Shown one piece after another: positions 11,972 to 23,100 of a stretch of DNA of 64,000 bases. The notes under the pieces are model-generated. The model was not told the origin of the DNA. It ran no database searches and worked only from the letters and a program-made list of their open reading frames with translations. A program made the position numbers and the translations under genes. Numbering within the stretch: position 1 is the first letter of the stretch; each line of letters starts with the position of its first letter. The stretch is from Brachypodius melanocephalos (lineage: Eukaryota; Chordata; Aves; Passeriformes; Pycnonotidae): NCBI GenBank assembly GCA_013398615.1, contig VZSR01000386.1, positions 488,089 through 552,088 on the forward strand. Reading direction: 5' to 3'.

Positions 11972-12087
11972 GCACAGAAATGCCTGTACTGACCATATTC
12001 ACCTCTACAGGAGAGAGACAAAGACTTCAGCACAGAAATGCCTGTACTGACCATATTCACCTGTACAGGAGAGAGACAAAGGCTTCA
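11972..12087 (+). repeat. 58-bp tandem duplication
   Basis: Two adjacent copies (from 11972 and from 12030) of a unit beginning gcacagaaatgcctgtactg, differing at very few positions (for example acctctacag versus acctgtacag). It lies between the ARHGEF18 promoter region and the INSR 3' end. Confidence 0.9.
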
Positions 12088-12819
12088 GCTCCAAGGCAGT
12101 GCCACTGCCCTGCCCTTGGCCAGCAGACACAGCCCCTGGCACGGTCCAGGCTCGGAGTTGTTGGCACAGCCATTCCCTCCCTCCCAACAAGCCCCGTGGG
12201 CTGAGGCACACATGCTCCTCATCCCAGAGCCCCGAGCACTCACCAGCCCCAGCCAAACCCTAATCAGAACAAGAACCACTCACACTCCAATTACTCAGAG
12301 ACCGCAGCTTTGGCAGCACTTAGAATAGCAATTACCCTGTGCTCCAGGAAACCACAAGAGCAAAGAGGAATTAAGGTTTAATTTCTCTGAAGTCCACAAG
12401 AGCTCGATTAGCATCAGAGATCAGGGCAGCTCCTAAACACCAGGCAGCTGCTCTGGCGGATGGGATGGTGAGTTGTCCTTGGCTCAAACAAGGACGAGCT
12501 CTTTTCCTCCTGCCACGTGTCTGACACGGCTTGGGGGGCCAAAGCTGAGCTGTGCAGGCAGCCTGGAAGGATGGTGAAGGATAATGGCACAAGGACTGTC
12601 CGAGCCTCCCCACAGCATCCCAGAGCACCCAGCAGGAAGCAAACATCCCGGGACAGCAAGTTCAACTTTTGTGGCTTTACTTATTTTTGCATTTTAGGAT
12701 TACCAGAGAACAAGCCTGTGCCAGAAGCAGTGACTCCAAAACATCTTAAAATACCAGTCTGTTAATGATCGTTCTCATAGTGAGAGAATTCTGGATAAGC
12801 TTAGAAAAAAATAGCACTG

Positions 12820-12985
12820 GTGGGGCCTTGAGTGCTGTGTCCAGTTCTGGGCCTCTCACTGGAGAGAAGGAAACGGAGCTGGGGAAGGGGCTGGAGAGTC
12901 AGTGCGATGGAGGAGCTGGGATGGGCGGTCAGCCGGGAGAAAAGGAGGCTTAGGGGGACCTTCGGGCTCTGCACAACTCCCTGAC
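12820..12985 (+). repeat. CR1 LINE fragment, sense on plus strand
   Basis: Contains the CR1 signatures ttgagtgctgtgtccagttctggg, then ggctggagagtcagtg and gaaaaggaggcttaggggga. A truncated internal piece in the intergenic stretch between INSR and ARHGEF18. Apart from this and the 58-bp duplication, 11.83-13.5 kb shows nothing recognised. Confidence 0.75.
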
Positions 12986-13524
12986 AGCAAGGGAAATCTC
13001 GGCTCTGGTGAAACAAAATCCATCTGAAGTTAGAAACAGCCCCCGAGGGGCCGGGGCAGGACAGGAGGCTCCTGGTGCACACCCGGGTTACAGCAGCTCC
13101 ACCACGGGACAGGGGTGGGGCTGATCCTCTGCCTTTGGTGCTTTAAAAGCGGCAGTGAGGAGTCTGTCCCCTCCAAGGAGGCAACACCTGCTCCGTGCCC
13201 AGCAAACAGCAGAATTACATCACAGAGCCACAGCTCTGGATGCTCTCAGAAGGAATCCTGGCGCCACAGTTCACCCGATGGCAGCAGCGGCATCACTCCA
13301 GAGCCCTGGGGTGTGGACAGGGATCACCAGAGCCATCAGGGAGAGGAGTTCCATTGGCTTCACACTAAAGCCTACAGTTGGTTGAGCTACAGTTGTTTTT
13401 TCCTTAACACCGTTCATTTTCCATTTATTATTCCAAGGTACGACTTCAGTGCTTTCTCCACAGCGAAGCAGCCTTCAGTGCTGCACAGACAGCAGACACA
13501 AAATGGACAGTTATTCTTGGATAA

Positions 13525-13530
13525 TTTATT
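13525..13530 (-). terminator. Candidate distal INSR poly(A) signal AATAAA
   Basis: AATAAA on the minus strand, followed about 25-45 nt downstream by a U/GU-rich stretch (TTTTGTGTCTGCTGTCTGTG). This is the standard arrangement for cleavage and polyadenylation. It is the most distal good signal before the sequence becomes CR1-bearing intergenic DNA. Confidence 0.45.
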
Positions 13531-14520
13531 CAGGATTTTAATATAAACAGTTAATTGTTCAATATTCTGACACACAGCAAGGATTTTTTTTTTTTTTCAC
13601 TATTCAAAGATTTTCTGTACATGTCACTGCTTGGCTCTTAGATATGAAAACACTGAAAAATAAATCAAGGGGAAAGGTTTTTCTCTTTTTTCTTCCTTTT
13701 TAAAAAAAAAAAAATCATGGCACATTTGATCCTTTATTTCAAACAAGAGGTATCTGCAGTACTATTTGTATTCTAGAACCTTAGATATGCAGAGGGAAAG
13801 GTGGGAGCAGCAAGAATGAAAAAAATAAAATCCCAAGACTTCACAGAACATCACCTAACATGTAACTGAAACTATCTGTGGTTTATTTAAGTGAAGCAGA
13901 CAGCATTTGCTTTGGGCTGTGTTGGATGAAGCTGATGTCCAGTTCCCCCATCCATGAGGATCCTCAAATAAAAACCCGCTTTGATACTCCAAGAATAAAA
14001 TCATTCCCCTAACTAAAGCAAAAGGCAATGCTTTTCCTGCTTAAATAACATTCTACCTCTGCAGATTTAGAAGTGGTCTTTCTGAAATTCTCCATCAGTT
14101 TTCATGGGAAAAGACTTGGACGTGGGGATGGTGGAAGCGTTGGAATGCTGCTGGGAGAGTCTGGATTTAGAGAGCTTTGGTGTCGAGTCCAGCTCAGAGC
14201 TCTCAGGTAAAGAGCCCTCAGCTCAAGATTTACTGGTACTGCTGGGACTGACCAGGGGCTGGGGCTCAGCCAAGCAAGAGCCCACGTTTAACCTCCACTG
14301 ATGGCTCCTCTTTAGCTGCCAGGAATATTCCAGGTCCTCCCAGCCACCAGACCCTGTTCCTAAGGCATCTTTCTGGGATGAGAAAGGAAACTTTAACACC
14401 ACCAGCTGGAACACTGGAGTGGGAGCAAAACCACTACCAGGAACAGAATTTCTGGCTGATTGCAGATTGGTTGGCAAAAAAAAAAAAAAAAGTAACAACA
14501 CCATAGGAGTTAATACTAAC

Positions 14521-14526
14521 TTTATT
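14521..14526 (-). terminator. Candidate proximal INSR poly(A) signal AATAAA
   Basis: AATAAA on the minus strand, followed by a GU-rich stretch (TGGTGTTGTTAC) and then a run of T. It is an alternative poly(A) site about 1 kb upstream of the distal candidate. Confidence 0.4.
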
Positions 14527-17100
14527 ATACAATATTTAAAAAGTCATTTCTCTACCTGTCCCCTTACAGCTTGCATTGTGCTGCAGTGAATTGCCCAAAC
14601 TGCAAGAATAAGTGCTTCCTTCCAGGAAGGACAAGCAAATTAATTTTAAAAAGAAATACACATTTAATGACAGCAGATTTGCTAAAAATGGTAACTTTAG
14701 AGTTGCTTTTCAACAGTCAGGTTCCTCCAAAAGTCAGCTAGATGATTGGCTTCACTCTTGTGATGCTCCTAACGAGGCTGAACACGTCAAGGCTTTACAC
14801 CAACACTCACAGACAGAATCCAAGCAAAGGGAACACAGAGCCAAGCAGAAGGTAATAAAAAGGCCAAATTCCATTAAGTTCATACAAATACCAAACTAAT
14901 CTTATGCTGAATTTCACGAAGTAACTATTTCTTGATTCCAACCCATTCAGCAGTTCCTTTCCCTGGACCACGGGACACTGGGAGGGGCGGCGGCTCTTTG
15001 GGCACGGCCGGGGTTCCTGCGAGTCCCCGGCTCCCAGAGGATCACAGGGTTCATCTGCAGTTCCGAGCTCCCTCCAGGCTCTGAGCCGACCCCACACGGA
15101 TCACGGGAGCACCTGGCACAGCCTTGACAGTAAGGTTTTATGGCACAAAGATATTTTACGTTCTGGCTTGTAAAACAAGGTTCCAGTCTTGGTAGCAGGA
15201 AGGGCCCGGGACACTTCAGGGTCCATCTTCGTGTCACAGTGGCTTTGAGAGGGAACTCAACTGCCTCCCTCCCTCTCTCCTCTAAAGCAGAGGCTCAGCA
15301 CCTTCTCACTCCTGCCATTTCCTATTTGCCTTCAGCACAGTCAGCTCAGTAACACAAGAAACGACTCTGAGATTTTTTTTGTTTTTCCCAAAGAAATACC
15401 AACACTATAGCCAACAGACTAATATTAAGCAAAGTGTCCCATCGCTATAATACAAATTTAGGAGGAAAGAGATAAACTACCCATAAATTAAGAGTACCCT
15501 TTAGCAACCTAAAAGCAGCCTCTTCACACCCACGCAGCTGCTTTACCATCATGGCTGCAGCGTGGTCTAGTTCCCATCACCTTTCCCAACCCAGTGCTGG
15601 CACAGAGTTTATGTCTGAGCTCTTCTATTTTACAACACAATAGAGTATTTACAAGCAGCCAAGACAGACACGTTCCTAAGCCAGCAGCCAAGCTTTGCAG
15701 CGCTGTGCTGGCCGGTGAGAGAAGTTCCAGATTGGCAAGAGCCGTTCAGGAAGTGGCAATCGAGTTTAATGGGGAAACCTTTCTGAGAAACCTCTCCAGC
15801 CTCGCACTTCAGACATTTTCTCAGTGAAAGCTCAGCAGAGCTCAGCTTCTTGCTCCTTCTGATTCACCACAGTGAATTTCTGGCTACGTGGTGGTGCCAG
15901 ACTGTGCCCAGGAGGCTCCAGCTGCTCCTGGACAGGCTGAGGGGTCTGTCCTGCTGCCCTGTGCTGCGAGCAGGGCATTCTCTGCGCCCAAAGGGCAGGA
16001 GCCAACCCTCCAACAAATACCAATGCAAGGAAAGAAAGAGCTTCCCACTGCTGGCTGCCCTCTTCCAGCCATCCCACCTGCTCTCCTGCACTAGTGTTTG
16101 GTTCCTCCTAAGCAGCAGCAGCAGGAGCAGCAGAGTGTTGTGCTTCCACTGCAGCTGGGGAATTCTGCCCCATAAAGAAGTGGCCTAAGCAAAGAGCAGC
16201 AGCTCCCCCAGGAAAGCTCAGCACAGCAGCTCTGCCCGGGCTGGGGTCCCTGGCAACACCCCAGAGGTTTCAATAGCACTTGAGTCTCCACTTGCAGGAA
16301 TTCTCTGAGCGGGAATCAGCGAAATCTGAGTGAGGCATTTGGGCATCCCTGGGGCGAGGATCTTCCAGCAGCAGAGACCAAAGTGTCGGCTGTGAGCCAA
16401 GGAAGGATTTTCCAGCATTGAGAGCTGGGCTTTGCGGGTGATGTTCATTTATTCTTCCTAATTCTACAGCTGAGTGTGATCTGTAACAGCCACGAGCAGC
16501 AACCACTAGTGTTATTTCTTTTACAGAGGAGAAACACGATACCCTCCCCACTGGTACCACACACCCTCCCTCCCCCTGGGCACAAGGTAGGAAGGATGAG
16601 TAACCTTCACACAGTGCTGGGTACAAACAACTGCTCCGTTTGGTGCAGGGTGAAGGTGACACTGAGCCATGGGAGGGGACTGCCTGTCCATGGAGCAGCA
16701 CACGCTCCCTGGCTCGGCCATCTGAGTGTTCAAACCATGTGTACTCACAGGGCCAACCAGTATCAACCACGTGGAAAAGCCAGACCCAATACGAGGTTCC
16801 AATGCTCCTTCAGGTAAAAGATCTTCTATTCCCACAGTTATGACCACTGTCATTGGAAATGTTATCAAAGCAAGGGTGTGCTGGGAAAGGTTTATTTCAG
16901 GAGGTCACTGGCAGGACCTTGGGTCACCTGTGCACAGTGAGAAGAGCAGTGACCAAGCCACCCCAATGCAACCCCAACAGCAAGGGCTGGTCCCAGTCCC
17001 TGCTCCACGCTGGCACATGCTGATCCAGGAGGAAGCAGCCTGCTCCTTTTAGGTCATGAGTTCACTGAAGTCCAAACATTTAAATGGCTCTTTTGTTCTC

Positions 17101-17153
17101 TCTTTTTTTTTTTTCTTTTTTTTTTCTTTTTTTTTTTTTCTTTTTTTTTTTTA
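17101..17153 (+). repeat. Long T-rich tract (A-rich in the INSR transcript)
   Basis: About 50 bp of T runs interrupted by single C bases. On the mRNA strand this is an internal A-rich tract in the inferred 3' UTR. Confidence 0.95.
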
Positions 17154-17821
17154 AATCACAACAGAACTAAGGGATGAGATCAGATCCAAATTTGTAAATG
17201 GGTTCATTGGCCACTACTGTTCAGATTAGGGATCAACAGTGATGAGCCATTCTCCTTCCCATTCCCTTCATGAATGGTCCCTGGTATTGGAATCAGCTGA
17301 TACTGATTTTCCCTGATCCACAATAGGTCCAGACCAGAATATTTAAACAGGTTTAGAGGTGCGTAGTATTAAAAAATATCCTTAAGAAACACTGAGGTAG
17401 ACTGCACCAGAACAGGACAAAAATAATCCCACCACATCCACTTGCCAAGATTTTGCAGATACAAATTTACATGTTCTGTGTGTTTAAGAAAACAAATTGT
17501 TGCTTTTTTTTTTACAGTGTTTTATATATTAAAATAAATAAAAAATTCTAATAAGAAAAACTTCTCTTCCTTAGAAAAGTGTGAGAATATGTCTTCTTTC
17601 CTGCAGTGTAGTATAGAGCTGCTAAACAGTTACAACTTTGTAAAGCAGAAGAAATGTAAACGAGGCCTTTTGAAATCCAAAGGTTCTCACCCATGTCTGG
17701 ACTGTGTTTTCCACCCAAATTTGTGGAGCAACCTGAACCCTCCACCTGGGCCAAACCGATCAGCCTCCAGCAGCAAAGGGCCCAGCAGCTCCTGGTGCTG
17801 CCCAGAGTCTGTTGTGCCCTC

Positions 17822-17872
17822 TTTTATGACTCTGAAAGTGCTGTTTTGGCCAGAAGCAGCTGAGGGCAGAGG
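17822..17872 (+). repeat. 51-bp dispersed repeat, copy 1
   Basis: Begins ttttatgactctgaaagtgc and matches 20755-20805 in the same orientation with 3 mismatches in 51 positions. Located in the inferred INSR 3' UTR. The family is not recognised. Confidence 0.85.
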
Positions 17873-19097
17873 TTCCCAGAACCAGCTGCACCCCTGGGCA
17901 GGGGCTCGGAGAGCTCTTCCCTGGGGACTGCAGCCCCTCTGCCTCGCTCACAGCAGCAGCACTGCCCGGGCTGGAGGCACAGCCCAGCCCATGTTCCTGC
18001 TCTCCTGAGCCAGGCCACCTCGCTTTCTCCTGGCAGAGAGCACAAAACAGATCTTGGACTTCTCCAGGAGGAGAAGTGAAGGACTGAGCATCTCTCCCTG
18101 CTGTTCAAGCACCTCCTGCACGACACAGGCCTGCGACATCCATCGTCTTCCTCCCCTGCTCCCGTGCTGCTCACGCCAGCTCCACACTGGTTTCACCAGC
18201 CCTGGTTGAGTTCCACCCTTGTTCTCCAACATCAGGTGCCCATCAGCTCTGTCTTTGCAAACAGCAGCACAACAAAGCACAGTCCTGACGGTGAGCGCTG
18301 ACATCCCGACAAGCCGCGTCCCGGGAATCTCGGGGAAGGCTGGAGCGCTGGGAGCAGCAGAGAGGCAGCAAACCTCGGTCACCTCCGGCGTGCAGAGCCC
18401 AGAGCTTGGTGCTCCCCCCTTCAGTGTCCCTTCCTCAGCTCCAGTTCGTGCTCATCTTCTCTCTCCAGCTGCATCTGCAGCACGGGAGGCAAAGCGAGGG
18501 GCACGGGGGCAGAGGAGGAGCAGGACTCGAGGCCGGGATGTTCTTCTGTGTCCTTCAGCTCCCAGCACCCAAAGATGGGGCTTCAACTGGAGCCAGCTGA
18601 CTGTGTTGTATAAATCATGAAACTATTACAAAGCCTTGTCAAGTATGAACTGAACATGTGCTTCATCGCTCCTGCAAGGCTAAAATTAGTTCATTCTGAA
18701 ATCTTTGGACCACTTTAAGACCAAACAATCCCCCAAAACTCTCCTCGCCCCAAAAGGATCATAAACAGTCAATAATTTATATGAAGTTAAAATTTAAACT
18801 AAAGACATCTTTAAATATGTTACAACAAACAATATATATACTCAATGCTGTAAGGACAGAAAACTCCGTGTCTCAGGTCAGGGGACTCCTACTTCGTTTG
18901 GTCTTGAAAGTACCCACAAATCTCAGAGTTCTGCTCATTTAGCTCTCAGCACGTTTTCCTCATTTTTTAATGAGAGAAAACCTGCTCCCAAGAGTCTTCA
19001 GTATAAAAAATAATCTGTTTGGGATTTAGTCCCTCCAGGGAAATGGGGAAAAAAGATAAGTACACACTTCCAAGAAGAGGAAAGCTCCTGTGAGAAC

Positions 19098-19207
19098 AGA
19101 GAATCATAGAGTATGCTGAGTTGGAAGGGACCCACCAGGATCATCGAATCCAACTCCTGGCCCTGTGCAGGACACCCCAAGAACCCCACCATGTGCCTGA
19201 AAGCGCT
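19098..19207 (-). repeat. CR1 LINE tail in INSR 3' UTR
   Basis: Plus strand reads agaatcatagagtatgctga, gttggaagggacccaccagg and atcatcgaatccaactcctg: the reverse complement of a CR1 3' end. Followed at 19265-19312 by a (CA)n microsatellite. Confidence 0.85.
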
Positions 19208-19264
19208 GTAAGTTGTGTACAAAACCAGAAGTGTCTCTTTTGCTATAGGGTACAGCCCACACGT

Positions 19265-19312
19265 TGATACTGCACACACACGCGCACACACACACCCACG
19301 CACGCACCCCGG
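19265..19312 (+). repeat. (CA)n microsatellite, imperfect
   Basis: Alternating CA with CG interruptions, in the inferred 3' UTR of INSR. Confidence 0.9.
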
Positions 19313-19834
19313 GGCTTTCACCCCTTGAAAACAAAGTATGAAAGCAGCAGCTATTGGTCAATCTGAGGATCTGGCGCGTCCGACTGATGTGCTGAATCCT
19401 TCAGCTGTAGTGGAGAGCCTGCCTGAAAGCCTGGAATTCTACTGGAAATGCTCTTGTTCCACGCTGCTGGGCTGGAGCTCAGGCACCAGAGAACTTCACG
19501 TCTTCTGCTGGCAAACGCAGATGCCTCTCCTTCAGTTGAACTCACACGGTCGCTTCCTGTTGTGAAACCATGGTTACAGAAGGGACAGCAGCCATGGAAA
19601 CCTCTTCCATTTATGTTCACAGATAAGTCCACTGACAACCAGTCAACTTGGCAAAAAAAACCAAAACAAAACAAAACAAAAAAAACCCCGAAAAAAAAAA
19701 ATTAATCGTAAGATGATTAAAAATCTGAAGAGTTTGTAGATGTGTGTCATACACTGTGGCAGCAATAACAAGAGTCCTGAGATTTGTGGAGGGGGGGGAA
19801 AAGCAGACACAACCCTTGGGCCAAACAGGAAGTG

Positions 19835-20189
19835 TTAGGAAGGACTTGACCTGGGCATGGAGAGAATCCGCCCGTTTTTCTTGCCACCGTTCATGTGAGT
19901 GTAAGGGATGTGCTCCTCATAGTTGCCCTTGAGGGCCATGGAGGGTCCATTGTCCCTCCCCAGTGCTTTGTCCCTCTGTGAGTACGAGGAGGGGTCCAGG
20001 GGAATGCTCTCCATGTTCTCGAAGTCCATCTCGTACTCCTCCGTCTCCAGAGGTTTGTTCTCCTCGCTGTAGAAGAAGGAGACCTCGTGGAAGCTGGGGT
20101 GCAAATCCTCCTTCAGCATCTCGATGATCTCGATGAAGGTGGGGCGCATCTTGGGGTTGTACTGCCAGCACATCTGCATCAGGCTGTGC
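19835..20189 (-). CDS. INSR: INSR exon 21 (human exon 22): end of kinase and C-terminal tail, stop
   Basis: Coding part 355 nt, acceptor gctgcag. Starts HSLMQMCWQYNPKMRPTF and finishes the kinase domain (EIIEMLKEDLHPSFHEVSFF), then the acidic tail and NYEEHIPYTHMNGGKKNGR, ending SMPRSSPS and TAA at 19835-19837. The Tyr residues in NYEEH and PYTHM match the human tail phosphorylation sites; YTHM is a PI3K p85 SH2-type motif. The tail identifies the gene as INSR rather than IGF1R. The exon continues into the 3' UTR. Confidence 0.97.
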
Positions 20190-23100
20190 CTGCAGCAGCA
20201 CAGAGCACAGTCAGGGGCAGCAGAAACAATCCCACCCATGGCAGACCCCCCACCACCCACACTACGCCTCTGACACCTCAGGTTGCTTGTTCTCTTTCCA
20301 GCCTCCACATCTGCCTGTAGATCCTGACACTCCTTTTTTTCTCTATTTCTGTCTGGATGAAAAATTCCTTCCAATTCCTTCAATTGTTCTTAACTTGGCT
20401 GCTGAAGGAAACAGGGCTGTGGTTCACAGACTCTGTGTGGGTGTGTGTGTGTGCACATGCCCTTACAGCCAGGTCACCCTTTTTTAATTAATTCTCTTTT
20501 AATTTTAACTCAGCCTGAAAGATAACAAAGCTCCCAAAACTTCAAGGAAAATGGGAGGCTGGGCAGAGGACAGAGGTCCTGTAAACATCCCACCCAAAAG
20601 AAAGGCTGCAGCAAGAGGTCACATGTTATCAGACACCATGGAGAAAGAACTCACAAATACAAATAGAGTTTCAAACTGGAGTTTGTGACTGGCCATCAGA
20701 CAAATGTCCAGCACAGCAGGCTTTTTTCATAGGGATACTCACAAAACATGTTTATTTTATGACTCTGGAAGTGCTGTTTTGGCCAGAAGCAGCTGGGGGA
20801 AGAGGCTACCAGAGAGTTACCATCTGTGCTCCCCTTTCCAGCCACAGCTGCTTTCCCTCACAACTGCTCCAGTGTGACTGCTCACTCAGAATCCCAGGAT
20901 CACCAAGGTTGGAAAAGACCTCCCAAGATCATCGAGTCCAACCTCTGACCCACCCCCACCTTGTCACCAGCCCAGAGCACTGAGTGCCACATCCAGTCAT
21001 TCCTTGGACACTCCCAGGGATGGAAACTCCAAACCTTCCCTGGATCACTAAGGATGCTTTGGTGGAATTTCCATGGCAGGTGCCTCACTAAAGCCTGTTT
21101 TGCTCCTCCCCAGTTGAGGACGGGTTAAGAGGTGCCCCAGGTCAGACCATCTTTGCTGGCCACCCTTCGGGGAACGAGTGCAGCTGGGCTGGTTGTCCCT
21201 GGTTGCCACTTACAGCCTCTCGGGGCAGTTGTCCGGCTGATCCAGGTATCCTCCATCCATGACAAACTTTAGCACCTGTTCATTGGAGAGTCCCTGGTAC
21301 GGCTGCTCTGCCAAGCTGCTAATTTCCCAAAGGACAACACCAAATGACCTAAGGGAGAGAGAAGGCTCCTGGTGAGAACAAAACATCCTGGAGCCCTCCC
21401 AGTGACCGAGTTATTTTGGAAAACGCACACTTCAAAAGAACACGACTGTTATTTTCGTGGGAGCGTTTCAAAACAACGGCTTTGTTTTGTCTGTGCTCTG
21501 AGCAAGTCAGTTTAAACTACGTGTGCTAAAACAAGGATCTCCTGAGCTGGAATCCATCTGGGATTGCAGGGGACAACTTACCACACGTCGGAGTAGGTGG
21601 TGAACACCCCATCCTTGAGCGACTCCGGGGCCATCCAGCGCACGGGCAGCAGCCCTTTGCCCCCCTTGCGGTAATAATCCGTCTCGTAGATGTCTCTGGT
21701 CATCCCAAAGTCTGAGAGAAGCAATTGGGATGTGTTAAATGCCTCTCCCTCCATCCTGCTTTTCCTGTGCAACACCTGCAGGTGGATGTTGCCTTCCCCC
21801 CACTGCCAAACCCCAACCTGCAGTCAAATCTCACCTCGTGATTAATGTTCAAAACATTTCCATTTTCCTGCATTTTTTCTACAGAGTCACAACAGAGACT
21901 CCAGAGTTAAATTTTTTGGTGATAGCTTCTATTCAAAAACATGATTTTATTCACGCTCTGTAAGTAAAACAGAGCTCCCTTTGCCTGAAATCCCACTGCC
22001 CTGGCTTTAACTCCAGAGAGCTCTGAAAAATCACCACACTGCGGGGTTCCAGGTTATTTTTAAATGTTGTATTTACGTATTTCTACAAGGGTTTGGGTTA
22101 AAAACTGGGTTAAATTACTTTTAAAAGCCACCTGACCCAATGACAGGATTATGAGCACTGGGTCTGTTGTACCCAACTCCTTCTTTGTCTTAATTCTCAC
22201 GGAAGCAAAGACCAGTGAGACAAACCCAAGCAGTTTAGACTGGAAAGGTAATGAACTTTTAGGACAGAGGTTTGGGAACAGAGAAGATGAGAAAAGCTGC
22301 TCTTGTTCTACAAGAGATGTTGTTCTTACTGAAGTCCACACAATTCTGTGGAAGAAACAGAGGGAAGTGCTGCAATTTCCCAAAGGCAGACAGTGAGAAT
22401 CGCCCGTGTTTGACACATTGGTTTTATCAATTTGCCTTTACAACAAACACGACACACAGCAGCATCTCCTGCTCACAGACTGGGCTGGGTTGGAAGGGCC
22501 CAGCAGCACCTACCCCCGATTTTCACAGTGAAGTCCTCTGCCACCATGCAGTTGCGGGCTGCCAGGTCCCTGTGCACGAATTTCTTGGCGTTCAGGTAAG
22601 CCATGCCGTCGGCGATCTCCGCCGCCATCTGGATCATCTCTCTCAGCGTCGGCGGCGGCCGCCCGGGGTTATTCTGCCAGGGAAAAATCACACAATGCTT
22701 TGGGTTAGATGTGACCTTAAAGGTCATCCAGTTCCCTGCCATGGCACCTTCCAGCCTTGGACACTTCCAGCTTCTCTGGGCAATCTGTGCCAGGCCCTTC
22801 CAACCCTTACAGCTAAGATTGTCTTCCCAATATCAAATCAAATCTACCCTCTTTCAGCTTTAAGCCATTAAATGAATAAGTATTAAAGCCCAAATCAAGT
22901 CACTCTGTTCCACAACAGACTTCCTCTCTCCTGTCTTTACCTCAGCTTCAGGTCTCAAAGAGCGGAGGTAACTTTTCAGATCCCCGTGTGCCATCAGCTC
23001 CATGACCACCAGAGTGGGCTGTCCCTTGGAGACCACTCCGAGGAGGCGAACCTGGAAAACGGGTGAGAAATTCCCTCAAGGCTGTGTCCAAACAGAGTGG

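Larger units (their letters stand above)
13500..19834 (-). other. INSR: Inferred INSR 3' untranslated region
   Basis: From the stop codon to the last good poly(A) signal there is no coding similarity on either strand. The stretch is partly AT-rich, with long homopolymers (T-tract on the plus strand at 17101-17153, (CA)n at 19265-19312), one CR1 tail and a copy of a 51-bp repeat. AATAAA signals on the minus strand occur at 16896-16891, 14526-14521, 13738-13733 and 13530-13525. The length (up to 6.3 kb) is inferred; only transcript data can fix the real end or ends. Confidence 0.5.

Noticed and set aside
19835..20383. The long minus-strand open frame read from its first Met at 20383
   Set aside because: The codons above 20189 are intron; the splice acceptor and phase with the previous exon place the exon start at 20189.
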